A stretch of DNA of 64,000 bases from Chitinophaga sp. YR627 (GTDB lineage Bacteria; Bacteroidota; Bacteroidia; Chitinophagales; Chitinophagaceae), in assembly GCF_900114995.1 (NCBI RefSeq), contig NZ_FOUX01000006.1, forward strand, positions 1 to 64,000. The letters run 5' to 3'. The notes under the pieces were generated by a model. The model saw only the letters and a program-made list of their open reading frames with translations. It made no database searches and was not told where the DNA came from. A program made the position numbers and the translations under genes. Of the stretch, positions 1 to 7,748 are shown one piece after another (position 1 is the stretch's first letter; each line of letters opens with the position of its first letter).

Positions 1-187
1 GGTAGGAGGTGGTCCGGGTGATTTTCTTTTCATGTAGGTAATTTAATTAGTTCTTATTTATCTCCAACATGTAAAGTCAATTCTGAATCAATACAGTGTC
101 ATATTGAGAAAATGCGTTATTTAACCTGACATTAACGATAACAGATTGGAGTGTCGGTATATTTATAGGGATAAAAAATATGTTCAA
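1..187. other. Left edge, no gene recognised
   Basis: AT-rich sequence before the first small gene. I see no coding sequence with support and no clear structured element. It probably holds the promoter of the small gene that begins at 188, but no convincing TANNTTTG box is visible. Confidence 0.4.
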
Positions 188-370
188 ATGAATGATGATA
201 TTAAAACGTACTATACACTTGACGACATCGGTTTTATTGGTATGCAGAATAAAAGTCAGTCTCCAGCAAGCAGAAAGTATCATGCGCGTAAAACAGCAAA
301 AATCTTCAAAGCGATAAAGGAAGGTACCTTTGTTGAGCCTTCCCAGCGCCGAAAAAAATCCGATAAATAG
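188..370 (+). CDS. Small basic protein of unknown function (60 aa)
   Basis: I do not recognise this protein. Starting at the ATG at 188 it has 60 residues: an acidic/aromatic N-terminus (MNDDIKTYYTLDDIGFIG) and a very basic C-terminus rich in Lys and Arg, ending RRKKSDK. There is no signal peptide or membrane segment. An in-frame ATG at 146 would add 14 residues, but these look unlike a protein N-terminus. A hairpin with a T-run (393-423) follows at once, which supports a real, separately terminated gene. The charge pattern would suit a nucleic-acid-binding or regulatory peptide, but this is only inference. Confidence 0.5.
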   Translation: MNDDIKTYYTLDDIGFIGMQNKSQSPASRKYHARKTAKIFKAIKEGTFVEPSQRRKKSDK

Positions 371-392
371 TGATTTTAAAACTTATATTTCG

Positions 393-423
393 ATCCTGCT
401 GGCATTGCTGGCAGGATTTTTTT
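393..423 (+). terminator. Intrinsic terminator after the small gene
   Basis: ATCCTGC (393-399) pairs with GCAGGAT (411-417); inner G-C and wobble pairs extend the stem. The right arm runs into seven T residues. It lies 23 bases after the stop at 370 and 17 before the next start. Confidence 0.75.
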
Positions 424-439
424 ATTAGTCAGGACAGTC

Positions 440-886
440 ATGATAATTTCCTTCGATTTAGACGACACTCTTATACCCGGAAGAATACAATTCCCACTCG
501 AACGACAATTTCCATGGCACAAACTGATCAGCCGGGAGCGTTTGAGGAAGGGTAGTATTTTGTTAATCCGCCAGTTGAAACAGGAGGGGTGTAAAGTATA
601 TGTGTATACCACCTCTTTACGGTCACCGATGTATATCAGATGCCTTTTCCTGTCATATGGTATATGGCTGGACAAGGTTATTAATAAGACCGTGCATGAC
701 AGAGTATTGGGCAAACAGGGGCAGGAGGTATCGAAATTACCGGGAGCTTTTAATATTGATTTGCATGTGGATGATTCTTCCGGGGTGGAGATGGAAGGGG
801 TGAAGTATAATTTTGCGACAGTTATTATAGGCGAGGAGGAGGATTGGATGGAAAAGGTGAGAGAAAAATTAAGAATTAAAAATTAA
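440..886 (+). CDS. HAD-superfamily hydrolase-like protein
   Basis: A 148-aa cytoplasmic protein. Residues 4-11 contain the HAD motif I signature FDLDDTL with its nucleophile and acid/base Asp pair. YTTS at 56-59 fits motif II (Thr/Ser). HVDDS at 109-113 fits the acidic motif IV that binds Mg2+. The protein is short for a HAD phosphatase and has little cap, like small C0-type members. The family normally hydrolyses phosphate monoesters; the substrate cannot be told. The stop codon lies inside the left arm of the hairpin at 881-936. No partner gene is evident. Confidence 0.75.
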   Translation: MIISFDLDDTLIPGRIQFPLERQFPWHKLISRERLRKGSILLIRQLKQEGCKVYVYTTSLRSPMYIRCLFLSYGIWLDKVINKTVHDRVLGKQGQEVSKLPGAFNIDLHVDDSSGVEMEGVKYNFATVIIGEEEDWMEKVREKLRIKN

Positions 887-936
887 GGATTAAGAATTGT
901 TTTGCCTGAAGGGAGGACAATTCTTAATCCTTAATT
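881..936. terminator. Perfect 20-bp inverted repeat, likely bidirectional terminator
   Basis: Arms 881-900 and 917-936 are exact reverse complements with a 16-base loop. The right arm is followed by further copies of CTTAATCCTTAATT up to about 958, so alternative registers can pair too. It separates the HAD gene from the convergent VOC gene; the HAD stop codon (884-886) is within the left arm. Confidence 0.7.
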
Positions 937-958
937 CTTAATCCTTAATTCTTAATTA

Positions 959-1432
959 TCAATTCCCATTGGCAGCTGCTTCCATCGCAGCAATATCCAG
1001 TTTCTCCATCTGCATCATCGCCATTGTCGCGCGTTTTGCTCTGCCCGGGTCTTTATCCTGCATCAGTTCCTGCAAGCCCTTTGGCACCACCTGCCAGGAG
1101 AGCCCGAATTTATCTCTGCACCAGCCGCACTTATCGATACTGCCGCCGGCTGTTAATGCATCCCACAGTGTATCTACTTCCGCCTGCGTTTCACATTGAA
1201 TGAACATTGACACGGCCGGTGTGAACGAATAGTGAGGACCGCCATTGAGGGCGATAAACTCCTGACCATCCAGGGTAAACTCCACCGTCATCACCTTTCC
1301 TTCCTGACCAGGTACACCTGGCGGATAACGGCTGACCTTTCCGATCGAGGAATTCTTAAATAAAGAGGTGTATAGTTTTGCAGCCTCTTCCGCCTGATCA
1401 TTGTACCACAGGAAAGGAGTGATCTTTTGCAT
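959..1432 (-). CDS. VOC-superfamily protein, PhnB/3-demethylubiquinone methyltransferase-like fold
   Basis: The real start is the ATG at 1432 (MQKITPFLWY); the open frame continues upstream but with unconvincing sequence. The 157-aa protein begins with the typical KITPFLWYNDQAEEAA of the PhnB-like glyoxalase/bleomycin-resistance fold, followed by YTSLFKNSSI and, later, FIALNGGPHYSF and a WDALTAGG segment. In the family these paired beta-alpha-beta-beta-beta modules form a cup that often binds a metal. The annotation name 3-demethylubiquinone-9 3-methyltransferase is historical and implies no proven activity. Convergent with the HAD gene. Confidence 0.85.
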   Translation of the reverse strand: MQKITPFLWYNDQAEEAAKLYTSLFKNSSIGKVSRYPPGVPGQEGKVMTVEFTLDGQEFIALNGGPHYSFTPAVSMFIQCETQAEVDTLWDALTAGGSIDKCGWCRDKFGLSWQVVPKGLQELMQDKDPGRAKRATMAMMQMEKLDIAAMEAAANGN

Positions 1433-1576
1433 AACAAATGTTTTTGGGTGTTTTGATGTCACAAACTTACACTGTGTCCGGCATTCGCAGGCGGTGTGAA
1501 GAGGACTTCCTGAAGGGGGATTTGGGACGGGCGATGGGATGGTTTGTATTCCCGGTAAATTCCGGTATTTTGCAAT

Positions 1577-2665
1577 ATGCCTCAAACTATGGGAAGTACA
1601 TTTACACGCATTGCACTCAGTATACACCGGCGTCTGGCGCTGGAAGCAAATCCGGTCAGTATTGCAGAACTGGCAGATGGTGGGTATATCCTCAACTTCA
1701 ATAAAGACCCGAAGGTCCTGCGACTGGATAAAGACCTGCAACAGGTTTGGCAGAAAGACCTGCAGGCGCAAACGAGCGATTATGTGAACTGTGTTATCAC
1801 GGCTAGTCCTACGGGGCGGCAGATGGCGCTCTCGTGTATGGAAACCATCCGTATACTGGATATGGAGGGCAATCTGGAGTGGATCTTTCCGCATGATGGC
1901 TGGGAGAAATTCCTGGGATCATCGTGTACCTTCTCGAATGATGGCGCATTGATCTGGTTTATTGTACCGGCCAGTTCGGCATTGGAGAATGATATCCTCT
2001 ATGTGGTGAGCATGACAGATAATAAGGTACAGGATACCTGGATGATGGAGGGAAACCAGGAGTATAATTATGTGATCCATGCTGCGCCGGATAAGAATGG
2101 TGTACTCATTGAGGCTGCCGCCGGACAGGATAGTAATATGTTGTACCAGGCTGCACTGACGGAAGGAAAAATAGTGGTACAGGAACTAAAGCAGTGTGAT
2201 GACAGGATCATGGGGAATTTTGCGCCGGATGGACATGAGTTTGTCACTGCTCCGCATTACGAGGATGGAATCACTATTTACAGCTACCCCGACGTCAGCG
2301 AAATAGCTACCCTTGGAGAGGAGGAACTATTCGCAGAAAGAAATGAATATCCATCCGAAGAAGATACCGATAGTCTCGAGTATGTCGTACAATATATCAG
2401 CAATAAAACTCTGCTGGCATTTTCCCGTTTTGGCAGATTGCTGCTGATAGACAGAAAGACCATGCAGTGTACCGGGGAATTAATGCCGGAAGGCTGTGAG
2501 ATCAGGGCCTATGATATGGCGGGACGGCCCACAAAAGACCCGCGCCAGATCGTAGATTACGCCGGTGAAATCGTTACGGTGTGTGTGAATAAACAGCGAC
2601 AGCTGCTGGTGACGCATAATGCAGGAGAAGTAAGACTGTATAACCTGCCGGATGAACTGTTTTAA
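1577..2665 (+). CDS. Beta-propeller-like protein of unknown function
   Basis: A 362-aa protein without signal peptide (start ATG 1577; ATG 1589 is equally possible). It shows a repeating pattern of about 40-50 residues with VLRLDKDLQQVWQ, IRILDMEGNLEW, LLLIDRKT and VRLYNLPD-type strands, each a hydrophobic strand followed by a small loop with Asp. That is how WD40/PQQ-like propellers look. No catalytic motif was found. It converges with the SUKH gene so closely that the two stop codons overlap (2662-2665, TTAA). The role is unknown; protein binding is the usual job of such folds. Confidence 0.65.
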   Translation: MPQTMGSTFTRIALSIHRRLALEANPVSIAELADGGYILNFNKDPKVLRLDKDLQQVWQKDLQAQTSDYVNCVITASPTGRQMALSCMETIRILDMEGNLEWIFPHDGWEKFLGSSCTFSNDGALIWFIVPASSALENDILYVVSMTDNKVQDTWMMEGNQEYNYVIHAAPDKNGVLIEAAAGQDSNMLYQAALTEGKIVVQELKQCDDRIMGNFAPDGHEFVTAPHYEDGITIYSYPDVSEIATLGEEELFAERNEYPSEEDTDSLEYVVQYISNKTLLAFSRFGRLLLIDRKTMQCTGELMPEGCEIRAYDMAGRPTKDPRQIVDYAGEIVTVCVNKQRQLLVTHNAGEVRLYNLPDELF

Positions 2666-3231
2666 CGTTTACCTGGCTCTCCGGCAAAATTGCCTTTTGG
2701 ATAACCATCCGGGGCTTTTACTTCAAAGTATTCATCGAAATCTTTCTTGTCTGTAGTCGCGTACAGCTGATTAATTGAATTAATAAAAGCGGTCAGGTCC
2801 GGGGCAATTGTGTCACGGTCATTATCCGCATGCCAGAACTCTATCAGTTGTCCTTTGATGCCGGTAAATACACCCGCTGTATCGTAACAGATATAATCGC
2901 CGCCACCGTTGTCCCATATGGGTATCCAGGCCGGATGCCACCAGTTTTCCATTTCAAAGTCGGTACCTATCATGCCTGTCAGTTCGCTGGCGGAGTCCAG
3001 GGCATGTTGCAGGGAGAGGAACATAGCATTATTGACAAAGGCCTCGTAGCTGTCTGCCTGTTGTCCGTTCTTCCATTGATACAAAGCACGGAGATCAGCA
3101 GGGAGTGTCACATTGTATGTTTGCTCGAGTGCCGCAATGGCTGCTGCTGATAGCCCGGGTTGTAAGGTTGCATAATAGTCTGCCCGTTTGGTACGAAGGT
3201 GTTCGTCAAGTTTGTTCAGGAATGCCTGCAT
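2662..3231 (-). CDS. SMI1/KNR4 (SUKH) family protein
   Basis: The chosen start is ATG 3231 (MQAFLNKLDEHL), giving 189 aa; an upstream start at 3300 would overlap the end of the regulator gene. SUKH signatures are visible: LEQTYNVTLPADLRALYQWKNGQ near the N-terminus and then WWHPAWIPIWDNGGGDYICYDT, the tryptophan- and Gly-Asp-rich core. In bacteria this superfamily often supplies immunity proteins to polymorphic toxins, but many members are orphans. No toxin gene is adjacent; it follows the hybrid regulator by 10 bases and could be cotranscribed with it. Stop overlaps the convergent propeller gene. Confidence 0.8.
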   Translation of the reverse strand: MQAFLNKLDEHLRTKRADYYATLQPGLSAAAIAALEQTYNVTLPADLRALYQWKNGQQADSYEAFVNNAMFLSLQHALDSASELTGMIGTDFEMENWWHPAWIPIWDNGGGDYICYDTAGVFTGIKGQLIEFWHADNDRDTIAPDLTAFINSINQLYATTDKKDFDEYFEVKAPDGYPKGNFAGEPGKR

Positions 3232-3241
3232 AAGTTCCGTT

Positions 3242-6200
3242 TTAATTGTTCTTATAAGCTGAAGGCAAGACGCCGTATTCAAGTTTGAAATACTTTGCAA
3301 AGTACTTAGGATTATTGAATCCTACTTCATAGGCCACTTCGGCTACTGTCAGCTGACTTTTACCCAGCAACTGCGCGGCCCTTTTCAGGCGGATGGACCG
3401 GATAAATTCAAGCGGCGTTTTACCGGTAATAGACAGTAGTTTTTTATAGGCAGATACACGGCTCATATGGAGTCCGCGGCTGAGTTCTTCCACAGAGAAA
3501 TCAGGATTGGAAATGTTCTTCTCCACGATCTGTAAAGCCTGTTGCAGGAAGAGCTCATCCTGTGAAGAAATGGCTATTTCTTCCGGATGTGCATCAATGT
3601 GCTGGCGGAAGGTCTTTTTCAAAGATACCTGCTGGGAGACGATGTTGCGGATCCGGGACAACAACACTTCATAGTTGAATGGTTTGGTGATATAGTCTGT
3701 AGCTCCGTTATCCAGTGCTTCCAGCTGATCTTCTTCTGAAGCACGGGCGGTAAGCAGTATGACCGGCAGGTGTGCGAGCCGCTGGTTTTGTCTTATCCGG
3801 CGACAAAGCTCCAGTCCGTCCATTTCAGGCATATTCACATCGCTGACAATGAGATTGGGTACGGTATTTTGCAGGATGTCCCAGCCCAATTTACCATTGG
3901 CGGCATCGATGATATGAAAATGGACACCAAGGTTGTCTTTAAGATAGAACCTGAAGTCTTCGCTGTCTTCAATCAGGAGCAGGACCGGTTTCCTGCCTGT
4001 GTAAGCTGCAGGCGCCGGATCTGCAGGTGCCGGGGCAGATAAGATATTGGTGCTGACAGGCGCCGTTACCAGCGGCAGACCAACAAGCCCTCTTACCGGC
4101 AACAGGATCGTAAAGGTACTACCCATACCAGGGGCGCTGTCTACGGTGATGGTACCACCATGTAGTTTGACAAACTCCCGGGTAATGCTCAGACCAATAC
4201 CGCTGCCCTGATTCAACAGAGAGCCGGGAATATCATGCTGGAAGAAACGTTCGAAGATGCGTTCCTGCTGTTCCAGCGGAATACCGATACCATTGTCTTT
4301 TACGATAATCGCCAGGGTTGATCCGTGTTGCACCTGTACATCCACAGAAATATTTCCCTGCTCCGGTGTGAACTTGAATGCATTGCTCAGCAGGTTAAAA
4401 ATGATCTTCTCGATCTTATCCGGATCATACAACATGTTCAATTCCCTTATGCTGCTATGAAAGTCCAGGTGAATCTGTTTCTTTTCTGACAGGTCGGAGA
4501 AGGAAGTGGTCAGGTCTTTTACGAATGCTACGATATCGCCTTCACTGGTGTGTAATTTGATTTCCTGTACTTCCATTTTACGGAAATCCAGGAGCTGGTT
4601 CACCAGGTTAAGCAGGCGGCGGGCGTTGCGTTGTACGAGTACCAGTTGTTGCTGAATATTGGCTTCCACTCCTTTGCCGAGTATCTTTTCCAGCGGCGTA
4701 ATGATCAGACTGAGGGGTGTTCTGAACTCATGACTGATATTCGTGAAGAAACGGATCTTTAGTGCATCCAGTTCGTGAATACGCTGTGCTTCCTGTTTTT
4801 CCTGTTCTATACGTGACCGCAGTCTTTCTCTTTCCAGTACAACCCTTCTGGCCAGTATCAGTGCACCGATGATCAGCAGGATATACAGGAAGAATGCCAG
4901 TGGTGTGCGCCAGAAAGGAGGGAGGATGGTGATATGTAATTCCAGTGGCGCAGGCGTCCAGATACCGTCATTATTGGAGGCGCGTACGCGGAAGGTGTAT
5001 TCACCAGGATCGAGGTTCGTATAAGTCGCTTTACGCACGCTGCCATCCGTTGTTAACCATTCATTGTTGAAACCCTCCAGCATGTAGGCATACTGATTCT
5101 TCTCCGGATGAAAATAGTTTAGTGCTGCGAAGGAAATAGAGAATACGTTCTCCCGGTATTTCAGGGTGATTTCCTGTGTGCGGGTAATGGCCTGTTGCAA
5201 TAGTATGCGACCGTTGAAATGTTCACCGGGTTCCATGCTTTTGTTAAAGACCTGGAAGTCGGTCAGCACGACCGGCGGTACAGTGGTATTGACGGCAATG
5301 TTATGCGGATTGAAGATATTAAAGCCATTACCACCGCCGAAGATAAACTCTCCCCTGCTTGTTTTCAGGGCAGCGTTTTCATTGAATTCACGGCCCTGTA
5401 AACCATCAGATTCATCGTATTGTTTACAGCTGATCTGATAGACAGGGGAACGTTGTAAGAGGGTAAGATTGACAATGCCGTTGGCAGTGCTCATCCAGAG
5501 GGTGCTGTCACGGTCTTCCAGGATGTTCAGGACGGTATTATCCGGCAAACCATCCTCTTTGCGCAGGATGCTGATCTTTTTAGTGGCGGGATCGTAGACA
5601 TTCAGTCCTTCCCGGGTACCGATCCATATGAGGCCTCGTTTGTCTTCATACAAACAGATGACGTTACGGTTGCTGATGCCACCGGCTTGTTTATCGATGC
5701 TCTCATAATGCGTGAATTTGCCGGCATTGTTCATGACGTCCAGGCCATCGGCAGTACCGATCCATATATTCCCTGCTTTATCTTCCAGTAGTGCAGATAC
5801 ATAAGGGGAACGGATGGAATTAGGCGCACCATTGGCATAGTGTTTAAAATGGCCGGTAGTTCTGTCGAGGATATTGAGTCCGCCGCCAAGCGTGCCCACC
5901 CAGAGTCTTTGTTTGCTGTCTTCGAAGATCTCCCAGACACTGTTATCACTCAGACTGTTTGGATCAGCTGCATCGTGTTTATAATGTGTAAAGCGGTTCC
6001 CGTCGAAACAATCCAGTCCACCGAAATAAGAACCTATCCATAGTTTCTGCTGACGATCTATCCACAGACTGACAATGACATTACCGCTTGGAGAGTTGGG
6101 ATTACCGGCATCATGGAGATATTGTTTGTAGATATTGCGGCTGCGGTCGTAGTAGATCAGTCCACCGCCATTGGTACCGATCCACAGATTGCCATGAGCA

Positions 6201-7321
6201 TCTTCCGCGAAGCGGTTCACATCATCATAGGGCAGACTAGTGGCGGTAAATGCTTCGTGTTGATATAAAGGAAACTTAACGATGTTCTCATGGTAATAGC
6301 AAATACCTTTCTTGTAAGTGCCAATCCATATAATACCGGTGTTGTCACGATAGAGTGCGTTGATACTATTTTGACTCAGGCTTTTAGGATTTTCACTATT
6401 GTTGACCAGGTATTGAATACTTTGTTTTGCTTTATCGATGATGTTAATGCCACCGTGGTCGGTACCGATCCATATAAGTCCCTGATTATCCTGTACGACA
6501 CCCCGTACGATGTTGTTATTGAGGCGGAGTGTACCGGTGTTCTGGTTGTAGTGAGTGAATACAGTAGTATGCTGGTTATAATAATAGACGCCCTGTACAT
6601 CCGAGTTGCTGAAGATCCAGAGATCGCCATCGCTATCGGCCATCATCTGATAGTCCTGCTGACTGTTGCGACCGTTCTGTTCAGGCAGGGTGGTCCGCCA
6701 GGTGATCTGGCGGGTGCGCGCATCTATTTTTTGTAGTAATCCATCTGCCTGCAGTATCCAGATGTTGTCATTATTGTCTTGTGCAATCGCAGCAACGGTG
6801 CTGGTTTTCGGTTGCATAATCCTTTTAGCAGAATGTGTATCTGGCGTATAGATAAATAGTCCATTCTTGGGGACAACGAACCAGTAAGCACCACTTTTAT
6901 CTTTCATGATCTGCCCCACTGAATCGCCGGGAATCCCGTAATGCCGGAGGGTTTTATGGATATCACGTTCGAATTGACCAGTTTCCGGATGATAGATGTT
7001 CTGTCCGTTGCGGTTAGTTATCCAGAGCAGTCCGTCAGGACCTTCCATGAGACTGGTAATAAAGTTGTCGGAAAGTGTAGTGGAGTCGCTGAGTATCTGG
7101 CGGAAGACCTTAAAGTTATATCCATCAAAACGATTGAGTCCTGACATGGTACCGAACCACATAAAGCCCTGACTATCTTTGAGAATGCAATTCACCTGGT
7201 TAGCAGAAAGTCCCTGGGTTAAATCTATCCTGCTTAGCTGGTATTGCGAAGAAGTGCTTTGTCCCCTTAACAGCGTAGGTAAGTATACCAGCAGGAAAAG
7301 AATGAGTAGTCTTTTGTTCAC
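3242..7321 (-). CDS. Hybrid two-component system regulator (HTCS: propeller sensor, kinase, receiver, AraC HTH)
   Basis: A 1359-aa inner-membrane one-protein signalling system. In order: signal peptide (1-20); about fourteen Reg_prop propeller repeats of the type GLIWIGTDHGG / LWIGTNGGGL (30-650) forming the periplasmic sugar sensor; a Y_Y_Y domain (about 700-790, LKYRENVFSISFAAL); one membrane helix (about 803-825); a HisKA box with NISHEFRTPL and phospho-acceptor His near 865; HATPase with DNGIGIP and GSGIGLSI; a receiver domain with phospho-acceptor Asp near 1160 (SDVNMPEMDG); and a C-terminal AraC HTH (about 1265-1359). The family senses oligosaccharides and activates nearby degradation genes. 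Divergent from the GH95 gene, its most likely target. Confidence 0.95.
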   Translation of the reverse strand: MNKRLLILFLLVYLPTLLRGQSTSSQYQLSRIDLTQGLSANQVNCILKDSQGFMWFGTMSGLNRFDGYNFKVFRQILSDSTTLSDNFITSLMEGPDGLLWITNRNGQNIYHPETGQFERDIHKTLRHYGIPGDSVGQIMKDKSGAYWFVVPKNGLFIYTPDTHSAKRIMQPKTSTVAAIAQDNNDNIWILQADGLLQKIDARTRQITWRTTLPEQNGRNSQQDYQMMADSDGDLWIFSNSDVQGVYYYNQHTTVFTHYNQNTGTLRLNNNIVRGVVQDNQGLIWIGTDHGGINIIDKAKQSIQYLVNNSENPKSLSQNSINALYRDNTGIIWIGTYKKGICYYHENIVKFPLYQHEAFTATSLPYDDVNRFAEDAHGNLWIGTNGGGLIYYDRSRNIYKQYLHDAGNPNSPSGNVIVSLWIDRQQKLWIGSYFGGLDCFDGNRFTHYKHDAADPNSLSDNSVWEIFEDSKQRLWVGTLGGGLNILDRTTGHFKHYANGAPNSIRSPYVSALLEDKAGNIWIGTADGLDVMNNAGKFTHYESIDKQAGGISNRNVICLYEDKRGLIWIGTREGLNVYDPATKKISILRKEDGLPDNTVLNILEDRDSTLWMSTANGIVNLTLLQRSPVYQISCKQYDESDGLQGREFNENAALKTSRGEFIFGGGNGFNIFNPHNIAVNTTVPPVVLTDFQVFNKSMEPGEHFNGRILLQQAITRTQEITLKYRENVFSISFAALNYFHPEKNQYAYMLEGFNNEWLTTDGSVRKATYTNLDPGEYTFRVRASNNDGIWTPAPLELHITILPPFWRTPLAFFLYILLIIGALILARRVVLERERLRSRIEQEKQEAQRIHELDALKIRFFTNISHEFRTPLSLIITPLEKILGKGVEANIQQQLVLVQRNARRLLNLVNQLLDFRKMEVQEIKLHTSEGDIVAFVKDLTTSFSDLSEKKQIHLDFHSSIRELNMLYDPDKIEKIIFNLLSNAFKFTPEQGNISVDVQVQHGSTLAIIVKDNGIGIPLEQQERIFERFFQHDIPGSLLNQGSGIGLSITREFVKLHGGTITVDSAPGMGSTFTILLPVRGLVGLPLVTAPVSTNILSAPAPADPAPAAYTGRKPVLLLIEDSEDFRFYLKDNLGVHFHIIDAANGKLGWDILQNTVPNLIVSDVNMPEMDGLELCRRIRQNQRLAHLPVILLTARASEEDQLEALDNGATDYITKPFNYEVLLSRIRNIVSQQVSLKKTFRQHIDAHPEEIAISSQDELFLQQALQIVEKNISNPDFSVEELSRGLHMSRVSAYKKLLSITGKTPLEFIRSIRLKRAAQLLGKSQLTVAEVAYEVGFNNPKYFAKYFKLEYGVLPSAYKNN

Positions 7322-7397
7322 TTGTGTAATAACGCGGATTTGTCTGCAAATAAATGTCTATGCTACAATATAGACCCTCTGTTGTAAATAAAAAAAG

Positions 7398-7421
7398 AAA
7401 GGTCGAAAGAATTCGACCTTT
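7398..7421 (-). terminator. Terminator-like hairpin on the minus strand upstream of the hybrid regulator
   Basis: AAAGGTCGAA (7398-7407) and TTCGACCTTT (7412-7421) pair perfectly around a 4-base loop. Read on the minus strand the stem is followed by CTTTTTTTATTT, a canonical intrinsic terminator. No minus-strand gene precedes it, so it either ends a short RNA starting in 7425-7680 or acts as an attenuator in the regulator's leader. Confidence 0.6.
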
Positions 7422-7676
7422 GTGCTAAAATTCCACGTTATGGTACTCAGGTCCATAAAAAGTTTAGCGTATATATGCTGTAATATTATTTTAACTAAAG
7501 CTGATGAAATTATGTCTGATGTGCGCTGTTGATTCCTTGTCTGGCCTGCTTTTCACCGGTATTTGTTCACTTCTCACTAACCAGGGTCAACGCTGTTTGT
7601 AACCGATAAAATATGATTACAAAGCAAATGTAATGCCCCGCTGAGTGATAACCAAGGTTTTATTTGCTTTTTTTGC

Positions 7677-7688
7677 GCAATCGTTTGC
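7677..7688. promoter_or_regulatory. LacI-type operator-like palindrome
   Basis: GCAATCGTTTGC is palindromic at 10 of 12 positions and has the central CG with GCAA/TTGC arms typical of LacI-family operators. It overlaps the -33 box of the GH95 promoter. A perfect version occurs before susC3 (50247-50260). Binding by a LacI-family protein is inferred. Confidence 0.4.
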
Positions 7689-7715
7689 ATCCTGCCCTTA
7701 AAAAGGCTAAACTTG
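7684..7715 (+). promoter_or_regulatory. Bacteroidota-type promoter of the GH95 gene
   Basis: TTTG at 7684-7687, a 20-base spacer, then TAAACTTG at 7708-7715, one mismatch from TANNTTTG. The predicted transcript starts near 7722, about 27 bases before the ATG at 7749. This also argues against starting translation at 7713, which would be inside the -7 box. Confidence 0.6.
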
Positions 7716-7748
7716 CTTATTAATATATTTTTTTTATTCTTCACGGAT

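Larger units (their letters stand above)
7322..7748. other. Divergent intergenic region between hybrid regulator and GH95
   Basis: 427 bases with no credible gene. It holds the minus-strand terminator-like hairpin (7398-7421), an imperfect LacI-type palindrome (7677-7688) and a good plus-strand promoter (7684-7715). The rest, about 7425-7670, is AT-rich; no further structure was recognised. Confidence 0.6.

Noticed and set aside
77..283. 68-aa minus-strand frame at the left edge
   Set aside because: Overlaps the more convincing small plus-strand gene; no ribosome-binding or family signal.
1433..1894. N-terminal extension of the VOC gene to 1894
   Set aside because: The extra 154 residues show no family resemblance and overlap the start of the propeller gene on the other strand; MQKITPFLWY at 1432 is the known family start.
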